Counted from the first letter of the stretch, positions 10,166 through 21,314 are shown. The stretch: 32,009 nt of DNA from Pleurostoma richardsiae (GCA_030052745.1 JANBVO010000097.1:1-32009); one strand, 5' to 3'. A program made the numbers and translations. Notes: generated from the sequence alone by a model not told the origin.

Positions 10166-11115
10166 AGGCTGGGACACCGACCTGTAAAGGGGGGGACTTT
10201 AAATGCCTGTAGGATACCATCGTCTTCTTTCTGGCGAGGACGCAAGGCAATGAGGTTGGCCGCCACAGGCAATCTCCAGCGCCCTCCGAAAAGATTCGCA
10301 ATTTCGACTGCTGCATCCCCTTCTGTCTTGCTTATAGCCTGCCTTTGAGTCGTTTTCTGGTAGAACACCTCGCGGAGATAAAGTACCTCGTTTGCCCAAG
10401 GAGGCGTTCTTGTCAGTGGCCACCTTGCGAAGCCCCTGAACTCTTCTCTCAGATCGAATAATCCCTAGTCGATCATTGCTTGAGCCGAGACAATTTGGCA
10501 TTTATTTTCGATTTTCAGAGCACCCTGGGACAAATACTCGCCAAAGTAATAGAATTTGCCGCGCTCCTCCGTTGTTCGGAGCTTCTCCATATCTTCCAGA
10601 CCGGCATTAAACGAGCTGTAGGCGCAGATCAGGTCCACATCTCGCAGGAAAACTCCTTCGGGAAATCTGGTAACGTCAACAATACAGAGTGAGATTTCTT
10701 CAAAGTTCGATCCGTTTGTTGAATTAGCATGTGGATGGAAGATATAGACAAGGCCAAACAATAGCGAGCTGGTCCAGGAGACCAAGTTATCGTCAGGACC
10801 TTCCGACCATCTGAGGTGCCTATTAATCATTCCCGCCACTTGCTCGTCGTCATCTCTTGCAAAAATATCTACGTTGTGATTCGCACTGCCACGGCTGGCA
10901 TCCATAGATTTCGTCCAAGACTCGTCGGTAGTGCCTAAAGACTTGGGAGTGGATACTCGAAAGAGGAAGCGGGGAATGTCGTCGGACTTCTTCCCAGCCC
11001 ATCTCTTGTCTGCAGTAGCGCTGAAGGGGAGACATTCAGGATCAGAGAGAGATAGGGATTGGAGATTGTCCATCAGAGTCGTGGGCGATCTTGTGGTATG
11101 TGTTTCAAGAGCCAT
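10108..11115 (-). pseudogene. DUF7587-type fungal protein with one in-frame TAG
   Basis: From ATG 11115 a frame of 216 codons ends at TAG (10465-10467), but the same frame then stays open to 10108 with sequence that continues the domain. Family signature near residue 48: IPRFLFRVSTPKS, then GTTDESWTKSMDA; later SWTSSLLFGLVYIFH, FYYFGEYLSQG and, beyond the stop, GLFDLREEFRGFARW and GGRWRLPVAANLIALRPRQ. This matches the DUF7587-type family, common in Pezizomycotina accessory genes and of unknown function. The TAG falls in the linker MID-stop-GLF, and no GT-AG intron that would remove it is visible. A C-to-T or G-to-A change (for example from CAG or TGG) is the simplest cause. Without the stop the frame is 335 codons. 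It could still yield a truncated 216-aa protein. Confidence 0.65.
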
Positions 11116-11327
11116 AGCACGAAATGCGAACGAAATGCTTAGATTCTCTCCTGGAAAGACGGCCAGAACCGAAACGAAAACTTACCAACCGAAGCAGACT
11201 GCCGCGTATCACGAGCGTCCGATGCTACTGGTATCACCTCACGGCCTCTCAGAGCAACAGCAAATAACCTCGTCCAGGTAATTTTTCAGCTATGGCCGAA
11301 GGGTAGGTTAGCGCTAGCTCACCTACA

Positions 11328-11619
11328 GGTTCGCCATCTCCCGAGTCCCCGGCAGCTGTGGTTCCTACCGGCGTTCTCCCTAGTGAGGAGCACTGGGCAG
11401 AGGCCGAATTGGTTCGTGCCACCCACCTTGCCTTTCATGACCATAGTACGCATGCTAACACTGCACGGGAGCTAGCCAGTAGGACACGATGACAATGACT
11501 CGTCGCTCGGCGACGATGCTGTTAGCTCCATAGCTTCCATTGCCTCGAGCATTCTCAAATATCGGACGGTGCTAGGAAGGACAGACCACAGCGAGAGCGG
11601 TACAACTCAGTATTGGTAG
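11328..11619 (+). pseudogene. truncated N-terminus of a LaeA-like methyltransferase
   Basis: Two family-like pieces in different frames. 11328-11411 reads GSPSPESPAAVVPTG then EEHWAEAEL; 11480-11616 reads [28 protein letters not shown] and [15 protein letters not shown] before a TAG at 11617. This is the usual start of fungal LaeA-like methyltransferases (acidic DNDSALGDD, SSIL-x-YR, GR-x-HS, QYW). Between them, 11412-11479 looks like an intron (GTTCGT donor, TGCTAAC branch, CCAG acceptor), but the phases do not join, so at least one frameshift exists. Everything after QYW, including the catalytic domain, is absent; the sequence instead runs into a Q/P-rich gene on the opposite strand. A relic cut at a rearrangement point. 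Confidence 0.6.
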
Positions 11620-12036
11620 CTGGAGCCGTTCTTTATCCAGTCCTGTATCCTTGCGCCTAGGCCTTCTACGCGGAGTCGCAGCCTGGGGAGCCCGGCTTGG
11701 GGCGCAGGTTGTAGTGTATTGCATGGGAGGCAGCTGCTGTCCCCGTTGCTGATTTGGAGGCTGCCTAGTTCTGTCAGACCGCTTGGCAACTGCAATTCCA
11801 TCACATACACTTACTGTATATGGCTGAGGAAAATAGGGCTGTTGCTGCTGGTACGGCGCCGCACCGGAGGAAGCAGATCTCAGTGGTGCTTGCCCCTGGG
11901 CCAAAGGCTGTTGTTGTCCGTACCGTGCCGGAGGCTGCTGCCCTTGAGCACCGGGCTGTTGTAGCGGCGGATACTGCTGATTCGGACATCGGCTCTGCGA
12001 TGGCTGCCCATAGCGGTCGGGGGAAAGATATCGTGG
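11572..12036 (-). CDS. Q/P-rich low-complexity protein, partial or decayed
   Basis: Frame open from 12036 to a stop at 11572. It encodes [20 protein letters not shown], then [17 protein letters not shown] and [15 protein letters not shown], with repeated YGQ/QQP units. A canonical GTAAGT donor follows PQPYT and an acceptor (CTAGGCAG) 54 nt on (intron 11761-11814, phase 0) continues [17 protein letters not shown], then a basic stretch [12 protein letters not shown]. The 3' end overlaps the opposite-strand methyltransferase relic. Upstream (about 12140-12220) another Q-rich stretch, IPTQPAAQAQTYYATQ, ends at a possible GTCAGT donor and may be an earlier exon. Prion-like or RNA-binding low-complexity proteins and regulatory prodomains have such composition; no structured domain is visible, so no function is assigned. 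Confidence 0.4.
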   Translation of the reverse strand, partial: PRYLSPDRYGQPSQSRCPNQQYPPLQQPGAQGQQPPARYGQQQPLAQGQAPLRSASSGAAPYQQQQPYFPQPYTVSVCDGIAVAKRSDRTRQPPNQQRGQQLPPMQYTTTCAPSRAPQAATPRRRPRRKDTGLDKERLQLPILSCTALAVVCPS

Positions 12037-12229
12037 TTACTCCGTCTAAGGAAGGTGAAGTGATGCGCGGAGCAGTTTCTGTATGAGGAAGGCTGCTAAA
12101 TAGGTCTACTGAAGGACAACGACGTACGGACGGACGGGTCCACTGACCTGGGTCGCATAGTAGGTTTGAGCCTGGGCGGCTGGCTGGGTAGGAATGGTGT
12201 CTCGTACTGGGAGAAGCGCCAAGTCTTAT

Positions 12230-12977
12230 GTGCGAGCATCAATACTGTACCGCTTCTTCGCCCTTATGCACTCTGTGTCTGAGGTGAGGACGTGGGCCGG
12301 CCTGAAATAGTACAAGGTGGTGGCACCCATCACACTGCTAGGGGGATGCTCAGGAAACGACGTCTCAATTCGCCTGCGTACTCCAACAACACTCTTGAGC
12401 TTGAGCATGGAACTCACCCTCTTCAGGTTTCCGGTTTGTTTCAGATCTTAGTAACCTAGATGACCCCATGTATAATGGGCGAGGTTGATAAGCTCCGGCT
12501 CGCAAGCAGTGGATCCTACCCGCTCCGCAACAGCGGACTAAAGACACGGGCAAAGTGTGAGTAGCATAGCCCCGGACCTCGTAGCGCCGAGGTGTCGTGC
12601 TGTTCGGTAGATCTGGAGAGATTGCGCTTTTGGCCGGCGTCCACATGCTTCGACGCAGAACGTTGGGATTGGTCTCGAGGACCGCGGTATTGTCTCTTTG
12701 GTGCCGTCTGCGCAATCCAACCGCTGCAACTTTTGCGAAGAGGATCTTCTGTTCGGCGGAGTGATGTCTGTAATAGCGATGTCACCAGAGTCTAGAGATT
12801 GTCCGTCTGGGGGACGTCAATATCCTTGAAGTTCTCTTTCAACGACACTATAGTACGCCACTGGAATCACTTGAGCTTTTTACCACCTTAAGGCCAAACA
12901 TGGTTATTCACCACAATCTTCGATAGCTCTACCCAAACAGCTTGAAGAAAAGATAACAAATGGAGTATGAATAGAAA
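12230..12977. other. unresolved stretch upstream of the Q/P-rich frame
   Basis: The minus strand has frames up to 116 codons (12365-12715) and a good donor (GGTGAGTTCC) near 12418 following the possible exon MGSSRLLRSETNRKPEE. This could be the 5' end of the Q/P-rich gene, but I could not join the pieces convincingly. Confidence 0.25.
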
Positions 12978-14139
12978 TCATCGATGAGAACGACGCCGAT
13001 TACCAAAGAAAAAATCCTCCAGAAGACTCGATTTCGATTTCACCTTCTTACCATTACTACCACTGCCACGGGCCACATCACGCGTGTCAGCACGCCGAAT
13101 GCTCTTCTGCTCGCGGTCAAGATGATAGCCATGACGCCTACTAGCGTGATGCGAGCTGTCCGAAACAGCAATGACTGCTTGCGGTCGCCGATGAGCCTTA
13201 TCATCCAGCTCCTCAGCTTTAGCTTGAGCCATGGCATCTTGACGACGTAAACGTTCATTGTAACGGGCCTGTTCACGAGCCGTCCCCACTAGTTTACTGT
13301 CCGGCTTCGCTGGCTGCAGTTCTACACCCTTCTTTGGCTCAGGCAAAGTTGCCCGGGGTAAGTGAGTAGAAATACCTTTCTCATCCTGCCTGAGTTCCGC
13401 AAGAACCTCGCGGAGTATTGAGCCAGCAACCTGTATTTTCTGACTGATGACGTCTGGTGCACGACTGATGGGATCAGAAGAAACAGTAAGGTCTCCCCGT
13501 ACGACTGCGCCGACTTCGGAACGGAATTTGGGGCCGTCGGCCTCTGTGCTTCCGCCAACACGATCATGTTGCTCACCGGCACTGGATGGCACGGATGCAG
13601 ACGCTTTGTATACAGAAACACCACTAGTCTTTGCCGAGGAACACTCCCCCAGGGTAGGAATCTTTGAATTGGGAGATACTGCTTGCGGATCCGCCCCGGC
13701 ACTTCCCAGATTAGCCACTAGATACATCAGCACATACACTTCGAAGGTCCAAATTCGGCCCATACCCAGAGTCTCGGGTGATGACACAATAGGCACAGTG
13801 GTCGCAAAAGCAGTCCGCGGTTCCAAGCGTCGAGCAGGCTGTGCAACAGTCCCGTCCATATGACGGGCAGGATCGTTCGTCTGCCTGCGGATGAAGACAT
13901 AGATCAGAAAGGCAACGATACCACGCACAAGTACATCCGCCGCAAGCCAGTACTCACCTAGCCATAATCCTAGTCTCCATACCGTTCATGTCCTCTCGCA
14001 ATCGGACGAGATCAGCCCGAGTCCCATCAACGGCGTCCCGGATTCCCGACAGAGTCTGCAACAGTTGTTGACGGTCATTCTCAATTGGTGTTTGCAGATC
14101 CCGAAAGGAAATGGTAACGGAGTCAGGCTGCATCGCCAT
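12978..14139 (-). CDS. coiled-coil and basic hypothetical protein, two exons (362 aa)
   Basis: Exon 1 14139-13958, intron 13885-13957 (GTGAGT...CGCAG, 73 nt, phase 2), exon 2 13884-12978. The join METRIMAR|QTNDPARHMDG is in frame. N-terminal part: DSVTISFRDLQTPIEN, then QQLLQTLSGIRDAVDG and ADLVRLREDMNGMETR, a good coiled coil. Long polar middle region, then charged helix EQARYNERLRRQDAMAQAKA and a basic tail (NGKKVKSKSS, NRRRSHR). The frame is open to 14235 without an ATG (CGVIVSDLIVGLLSLT, hydrophobic), so another upstream exon is possible; the first ATGs are 14139 and 14133. The N-terminal style (hydrophobic stretch, then pairing helices) resembles N-termini of fungal STAND/HeLo-like proteins, but I cannot assign a family. 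Confidence 0.55.
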
Positions 14140-15275
14140 AGTCAAGGACAACAGCCCTACGATGAGATCAGATACGATGACGCCACAAGGCTCAGCAAAA
14201 ATACTGCTTCCCTGCTGTGGCGCGACAGAAAACACAATGCTATCTTGATAGGTCAGAAGAAGATCAAACTACTCCGGTAGGACGATAATGGAACGCGGCA
14301 AGAGACGATATATAACAATCTGACAATAAGTTTCTTCTCTTTACTTTTTTCCTTTTTTTTTAAAAAAAAAAGAAAAAAAGAAAAGAGAAGAAAAGCTAAA
14401 AGTAAAGAAGACCTCTCCGAAGCCGAAAACGCCAGCGTCATGGAAAAAAATACGGAAAGAAAGGAAATGACAGGTAGAAGGAGAGTACCCCGTCTTATAT
14501 AGACCTACCAGGACCCGCAGTTGCGCGGCAAGATCGAGTCATCCAATGAAAGCGTTCCTTAGTAGTCAGCCTCCAGGCATCAGTCAAGCTTGCACGAAAG
14601 TTTGTCATTCAAACCGGTCCCTTCGTCGTGTTCTGATGGTTTAGGAGTACAGTATGAGACGCTTGGTTCCTGGAGGTTCGCAGAAATGAAGTTATGTACG
14701 CATCTACGCTGTTGTACGCGACGCGACGCGTTGAGAGCACCGACAGCGGAGCGGGCTATACCCGATGTAGTAACTGGACGGGTCCCGTCCGACTTTAAAG
14801 GACGGGGACCCTAACCCCTATTACGCGCCTCTAATGGCATGGCACCCCGCACTGAGGGAGGGGGCCGCGATAGAATGACCAAATGGTCAGCGTGGTTAGC
14901 GATAGGTTGACTGCTCTCCGGAACCTGAGCGTCGTTAATGCTGTATCGACCAGGCGGGACGTAATCAACTCGAACGTGCCTTTCGAGACGGAACGGGGCC
15001 CATTCGCTAGTTGACTCTCTCTGCCTTAGAGGCTATCGCTCTACACAACGGTGATCGACTCTCTCCAGAAGAAGTCGTACAATTGTTGCATTACCATCTG
15101 ATGCAAAATCTCCCGGATTGAATCTATCACAATCACGTTCTGCTGCATTTTCTATCATGACCACGTACGAACTTCTTCCTCTGGGTAAAGCTCGAGACGA
15201 CGCAGCTGGTCGGGCAGCTTCGACGCTCGGCCAAGACATGACCAGCAGAGTCGGAAACTTCGGAGGGGTCGTGGT
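14140..15275. other. intergenic between divergent genes
   Basis: About 1.1 kb between the minus-strand coiled-coil gene and the plus-strand NACHT_N chimera. It holds the A/T palindrome at 14331-14394 and otherwise only short frames. Possibly coding sequence of the chimera extends left to about 15189 in frame. Confidence 0.4.
14331..14394. repeat. A/T near-palindrome, about 30-bp arms
   Basis: Left arm TTTCTTCTCTTTACTTTTTT and on (14331-14361), right arm ending AAAAGAGAAGAAAA (14362-14394). The arms are complementary with only a few mismatches and one slip, and there is no spacer. It is also a polypyrimidine-polypurine switch. It sits about 190 bp upstream of the minus-strand coiled-coil gene. 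It may act as a nucleosome-free promoter element or be a fragile, cruciform-forming site. Confidence 0.8.
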
Positions 15276-16543
15276 ATGCCGGGCCTTGGTGCGTCGCAGA
15301 ATGGCTGTCCGAATGTCGAATCCATCGCCTTGTCCGCAGCATCATTGCAAGGTATACTGATCCAACCTGACAAGATTTGACGAATGCAGAGATACGGCTT
15401 CCTGAGCAAGCTGCTCGCACCACGTCAACTGCACCACCCATTCCTCCCCTACCTCCGGCGGCACCTGCCAAGTCAACCACTTCCGACGCGGCATCGCATT
15501 CCCCGTCGACCATCTCGGACGGGATAGGCTCGAGGAGCGGCAAGACCGGAGCAGATACACCTCCCTCGGCAGCACGGCCTGGCTACCAAGCGGCGGACGA
15601 CGGGCAAATGTCGACTACGGCGAATTCTCTCTGGGACAGAGCGTATGATACTCTGAAGGAGGATAAAGAGGACAGGAGCAGATCGGAGCGAATTGCCGAG
15701 TACGAGGATCTTCTATACCGGGTACTCGTCAAAGGTTTGTTCTTTTATTCGTGCCTTCCTTGCACTGCTGGTTCCAATGGCCTCTTCTCAATTCCTAGCC
15801 TAGACGCTGACAGGAGGTGATCTCAGCTCAGGTGAACGCATCATCAGCTTTGCACGAGAAGGAAAATACCGCAGAAGTCCCGAATCGACTCCCTCAACAC
15901 GATGCGACTACACGCCGACGGATGTTGGCAAGAATAACGGATCTGGGGCTGGAACACATGAGGGACAAGAAGGTCAGTGTCATGCTGTTGGGACATGAAT
16001 TCACCCTACAGGACCAGGGGGAAAATGTCGCCACGGCTGTCGCATGGGCCGAGGACTACATCAAGGGCATTTGCGGTGTCCTCGATTATCTTGAGCGTCG
16101 CGTCCAATTATTCCAAAACCCTCCTCGGTTCCGATTTCCAAGAAGGAGTGTGGGGACTCGACGTGGTGAACGTCCGAGAACACCTCTAAAAGAGGACGAT
16201 CCCACCGCAATGGGGATAATCCATTCTGTTCTGCACTATCAGAATGTCGAAACGTACGTTACATTGCATGCTAAGGAGCTAGCTGCCGTTGCACTGCACA
16301 GCGACAAGTACGATTGCACGAGGGCACTGAGACCGTGGATCTCCCAGTGGTTTGGCCGCATCCGGGGTGTGTCTAGCACGGACGACCTCGCATTCCTGCT
16401 CGTGGCAGCCTACTTTTTTCCGGGCGTCGGAATATTTCAAGAGTGTATCGGTTCGGATCGTCAAGCAAGCGAACGCAAATCTCAGTTCGATCTGGGCGAG
16501 TCATGACATCATATCATGGGCAAATGAGACTACGGAAGCCTGA
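15276..16543 (+). pseudogene. NACHT_N (NWD) fragment fused to a frameshifted BTB domain
   Basis: Likely exons: about 15276-15351, 15390-15734, 15827 onward; introns 15352-15389 (short, 38 nt) and 15735-15826 (GTTTGT...TCAG, CTGAC branch) keep phase. The first part is the N-terminal domain of fungal NWD NACHT-NTPases: NSLWDRAYDTLKEDKEDR, IAEYEDLLYRVLVK, ITDLGLEHMRDKKVS, LLGHEFTLQDQ, NVATAVAWAEDYIK. At about 16069 it switches without an intron to a fungal BTB domain: SSIILSVASNYSKTLLGSDF in one frame, then EDDPTAMGIIHSVLHYQN, LHSDKYDCTRALRPWISQWF and LLVAAYFF in the original frame, then RASEYFKSVSVRIVKQANAN in the first frame again. The two frame changes fall near AAAA (about 16188-16191) and TTTTTT (16413-16418). 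The encoded product of the original frame would end at 16506. NACHT ATPase, WD repeats and the BTB C-terminal half are absent. Decayed chimera of two accessory families. Confidence 0.68.
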
Positions 16544-17684
16544 CGCGCTGTAGATCGTGGAACAGCCCGTGCTGCCATCCCTGCCGCCGTGGATCCATCG
16601 GCGTCTGTTACGCGATGGAACGATGACTGCCCTAGGCTCGGCCCGGTCACTAATACCAGGTACCGCGTGGGAGCGGAATGGGTGAGCGGAATGAGCTCCG
16701 ACGTGTTCATCTTACCTCGATCTAAGGCCTTGCCAGGCGGAAGCACCGCCTATGAACACTGATGAGGCTGCCTTCTGCACTCGGTCAAGTCAAGTAACAG
16801 GCTCTCTTTACTGTACATAGTATCTATCAGCAGCAAGTGAAGGCACTCGAAATGTCGCTTACAAAGTGCTGAACAAGTCTCCGTCGTCAAACGCCCACCA
16901 ATTAATTCCTGAAATCTCGTGCACGGCGTGAACGTAACCTCCCCAAAGCCCAGTAGCACTAACAGTGGCCCCAGCTCCAGCTCGAGCATCCTTTGATCAT
17001 CCACGCCCGCAGAATAGCGATACATGCGTGCTCCGATGAGGGGATAACTGTTCATCCGGAGCACCCCTCTTGCCCCCAGCTAGAGCGATACATCAAATCG
17101 AACAGTCACCGTATCTATACCATAAATCCCCTTCCTTTCCGAGGCAAACAGCGAAGAGTCGCTTGCTCGTCACCCTTTCCAGTTCCCTCACCCACCCCGG
17201 TGTAGCTGCGCCGAAGTCCTAGCATCGCCGCTGAAACGGCATGGGTATCAATATGCCCCTTCTCCACGTGTGCTTGAGTCGAGAGCGCCGGGTTTAAAAG
17301 AAGGTACAAGGTCTGCATGACACACCCAGCGTAGATGCTGACCGATCAAGAAGTAAAAAGCGGATCGTGAAGAGGAGAAGAAGGAGAGGATATTCCATTT
17401 CATATCGAGGCATCTGTTTGCGTTTGTATGGCTGATCGTAAGATCGTGAGCAAATCGAGGCGGGTCGGGTATTCTCGAGACTGAATTCATCTCCATGGCG
17501 CTGTGACCAAGAGGTAGAACTAGTCCGACGAGCCACGCTGAGTGATCGGGTCCGAAAGGTCGCGGATCGATCGTAGGAACCGTTCTCTCGAGAGAAAGAT
17601 GTCATGACAACGAGCATGAGGTCCCAGGCTTGAGACACCTCAGGTTTGGCACGAAATCGTAAACGAGAAGCCTCGATGTAGAGT
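16544..17684. other. 3' flank of wc-1, no confident gene
   Basis: A minus frame at 16750-17064 (104 codons; GPLLVLLGFGEVTFTPC, FECLHLLLIDTMY) has natural-looking composition but no family I know and no clear start context. The rest presumably includes the long wc-1 3' UTR region near 17300-17684. Confidence 0.3.
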
Positions 17685-20600
17685 TCAGTCCTCGCGAGTC
17701 TCCCGTGTAAACGTCATCTCCATAGCCGTGCCCCGAAAACCGCTTCCCCCGTCCAGCAGTGGCTGGCTAGGCGGTGGCATGGTATGGTGGCTCTTGGATG
17801 ACGCACCCGGAGGCACGGCCGTGCTCGCATTGTTACTGCCGGCACTGGTCGCGCTCGATGATCTGCTCGGCCTCATCTCGCCGAAAGCGCTCGGCTCGCC
17901 ATCGATGAGTTCCCGCTGCAGTGGAGACGAATGCGCCGGCGAGTTGGATTTCTTGCTCTGACTGTCACCGTTCCCTCTGGAGGAGGCGCGGGAGGAGACT
18001 CGGCCAATCTGCGACAGCAGCGATTAGTATAAGTGCATCGGGGAGAGTTCAGACGCCGTTCTCTCACCTGCTTCGCCCATCTCAGGCCACAGCTGTTGCA
18101 CAAATCTCTCTGGCCGCTCGGGCCCCTCCGCCATTCAGGTGTGTTCTTGGTATGGCAGTTCGCGCAGTCGCGCACCACGTTGCCCACGCCCTTCCTCCTC
18201 TTCCGCTTCTTCTTGTTGCTTAGCAGCTGACCGAGCTCCTCTGCCAGGATGCGGTTCATCTTCTCCATCTGCCGCAACTCATACTGCCACGAGGTGCAAC
18301 GTGTTGTCTTCAGCTCGTCGAATATGTTAACGTCAGCTGCCAACGCCGCGTCCTGCGTGCCTAGCGTAAGGGCTCCACCCAGCGGCTGAGGGACCTGCCC
18401 CGCACCGGGACCATGAGCGGGCGCGTGGGCGCCTGCCGGAGGATGCAGAGAGTCATCGCCAGGGCCCGTCGTGGACGCCCCGGACCTGCTGCCTGCGGCA
18501 CCTGCTGCACGGCTGGAAGCCTTGAGCAGTTTCGTCTGGGCGAGGAGGAAAGTTGGCTTGTGGCCTTCTGCCGCATCTCCAGGATACAAAACAGTCTGCG
18601 CCTGGAGCACCTGTCCCTTCCTGTTCTGCACCTCATGCTTGCAAGTAACGATCTTTCCCCTCCGCGCCTTTTCTATGGCACGACCAAATTCACCTCTTGA
18701 CTCCTTCAGCATCAGATCCTGTATGCTAGTGCCTTCCAGGTTCTCAGGTTGCAGATCCAGCAATGACCTGACGTTGGACGAGACAAAGAGAAACATGCCC
18801 GATGTCGAGAGCTTAGTCCACAGTTCGCTGTCGCCAATACCGCCATTGGCTTCCAAGTCCCTCCTGCTCAGCGCGAAGACCGGCCGTTTCCGTCCCACCA
18901 GGATGATGCACTTACGGCCCTTGCCATGTTCAACGAACAACGAACCGCGGCTCTCAAACCAGGTGAATCCGCTAATCTTTCGCCTGATCCTGAAGACGAT
19001 GCTCACCACAGTCCCGGCAGCCGTATCCTTGAGCTCCCTCGTGACCGGGACGATGTCGGATGGATGGCAGACGGAGGACAAGGAGGTGCCAACAAGGTCG
19101 TTGGTGTCATACTCGAGAACCCTCTTGCAAGACGGAGAAAGGTGAAGAAACAGTCCCTTGAGTGACAGTACGTGGACAACATCGTCCGTGTTCTCCAGCA
19201 GCATTTTGTCCCATGTCTGCTTGTGCCAATCAGACACGGTGCCCTTGGGGTTGAACCGCTGCAGGAGTGTTGACACATCGTCCATGCCAAGGGTCTGGCC
19301 GTTCTCGGGCTCCCACTGGCTCCCACTTGGTGGGGTCCAGATATACTGCCCAATATCACTGTGCGTGTAGTTGACCTGGACGCCGCCCATTGCCTGACCC
19401 GAGATGGCGTCTGGACACTCGACGAGGTCGATCTGGAATCCGATGAAATACCGGATATCCTTGGTATCCCACGGTATTGGGATCATGGTGAGTAGATTAA
19501 GGAATGGTTTTCCGCCCTTCCGGTAGTTAATTAGGCTCTGCTGAACCTCCTTGCCCTCTTCGATCTTCCTCTTCAGGTTGTAAACGGCATCATTCTCAAC
19601 GAACTCTCTCTTGGCCCCGGCTTCAACTTTACCATCAGGCGCCTGGAGAAAGCGGCAATTTTGGCCGACGATTTCATGCCGGCTATAGCCCGTCAGATTC
19701 TGGAAGTTGTCCGAGACGTAGATGATGGGGCAGTCATTCTGAGTGACATCGCAGACCACAAATGCGCAAGACATATCTACGGCCCCCAAGTTGACCTCGG
19801 GATTCTGCCGTGTCGCCACATAGTACAACGCTCGAACCATGTCGAAGCCACTCTTCGAATACACGTTCTTCTCGGGCTTGATGTCTAGCGGAGTGGGCGC
19901 GCTCGTTGATGGCGGCGGGACACTCGTGGGAGTCTCCGGGGCTATGCTCGGCCGGGCAGTGCTGACATGTGAGGCAGAGGAGACTGGCGAGTGGAAAGAT
20001 GTCCCGCTGGGCAGTTCACGTGGTACACTCGGTATGGACGGCTGAAAGCTGGCAACGCCTCGATCCGCCCCGGCGGTCTGCTGTCTTTGCCGCCGTGCCG
20101 AAAGACCATCTCCAAGCCCGCCTGCGCTATTACTGAATGAGTGCGGGACTGACATCTCCTCATCTGCGTCGTCCATACGTAAGTCGGCGGGACGATCCGT
20201 CGTAGAAGCGCTGAGAGACGTGTTCTCCGCATTCATATCCATCTCGAAGCCGGTCGGCACCGGGTCTATTGTGCCGATTCCTAAATGGTCTGGCATATCG
20301 GGCAGTGCGAAGAGGTCCATGGCGGAGGCATCACCCGCGGGGAGCTGCCCCATGTTGAGATTCGAGAAAGCTGTCATGCTGCTCATCAAGTCGGAGCTTA
20401 TGGCGGGAAAATCGTTGGAATGAGAAATGGCAAGCATCGGCTGCGGGAAGGCGGCCGAAGTGCCCGGGATGCCCGTTGTGCCACCCATGGTATCGTATGC
20501 GGGCATTGCCGCTACGGGCGATGCGCCGGCGATGCCCCCAAACTGAAAGTCTCTAAACATCTGGCCTGCACTTCCGAACTCAATCATCGATACTCTTCTA

Positions 20601-20878
20601 TCATGCTCGTCTTGGCCCAGGTGCCCTGTGAAAGGATGAGGAACGCTTCGTCGCCTGTGAAGCTCGTGGCTGTTGTCGCGGATGATATCGTCGAGGGACT
20701 CGCCACCCATCATCGCGGGGGTTTCCATGCCCGAAGAGAGCGGAACGCCTGGCTGGATGGCCTGTCCGACAGTGGTTGGAATAGCGACGCTCGGCCTCTG
20801 CCTCGCCTGCCGGCGCTGGTGCTCGGCAGCGAGCTGCAGCTCGTCCGGAGGGAGCTGGTTGCCGTAGAAGTTGTTCAT
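17685..20878 (-). CDS. wc-1: White collar 1 blue-light receptor / GATA transcription factor (1044 aa)
   Basis: Blue-light photoreceptor and transcription factor which, with WC-2, forms the white collar complex controlling light responses and the circadian clock. Exon 1 20878-18068, intron 18009-18067 (GTGAGA, TACTAAT branch, CGCAG; phase 0), exon 2 18008-17685. ATG 20878 (MNNFYGNQLPPDE) is the first in frame. From about residue 348 lies the LOV/PAS domain, with photoactive cysteine at about 408 in GQNCRFLQAPDG, followed by NYRKGGKPFLNLLTMIPI. Two further PAS regions follow (IGQYIWTPPSG...; FLFVSSNVRSLLDLQPENLEG). A nuclear localisation signal KKKRKRRK (about 889-896) precedes a GATA finger with Cys 905, 908, 927 and 930 (C-x2-C-x18-C-x2-C). 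Exon 2 is the Ser-rich tail (KKSNSPAHSSPLQRE). All key residues are present; no long polyQ N-terminus. Looks functional. Confidence 0.96.
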
Positions 20879-21314
20879 GGTCGCGGTCACATCGGGATGG
20901 AAGCGTCGAAAGGTCCAGAGACGCGACGAAGATGGCGTTGTCTAGCACGCGACACAAGCAACAGGTGGTGCTGCCTCTCCGCCAGGTCCGCGCATGTATG
21001 TGGCTTGGAATTTTGAGGCCTTTGGAGGTGGTCGCGCAGGAAGGTTCGCCAGCCGGTCGGTGTGCGCGCCGTGACAGGTTGGCTGTCTACCCGCGCAGTT
21101 CCGTGCGAGAGACACGACTCCCGATCTTGCAGGATTGCAGGAATGCTGGGTGGGTGGATGTATCGATAGATAGACGGATATGTGAGAGATGGCAGGTCCC
21201 AGGATCGATGTTGCACAAGCTGCACGGGGTGGGTGGATGTGTGTCGCGGCGGCGGCCAGTCGGGAGGCCCCGAATGGAATGGCAAATGGAAAAAATATAT
21301 ACCCTGATACTATG

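Noticed and set aside
11572-12036. Q/P/Y-rich frame as a metacaspase prodomain, with YQY just before a possible catalytic-domain start
   Set aside because: The bases read as YQY belong to the opposite-strand methyltransferase relic, and no p20 caspase motifs follow.
16750-17064. 104-codon minus frame with natural-looking composition
   Set aside because: No family match and unclear start; left as part of the wc-1 3' flank.
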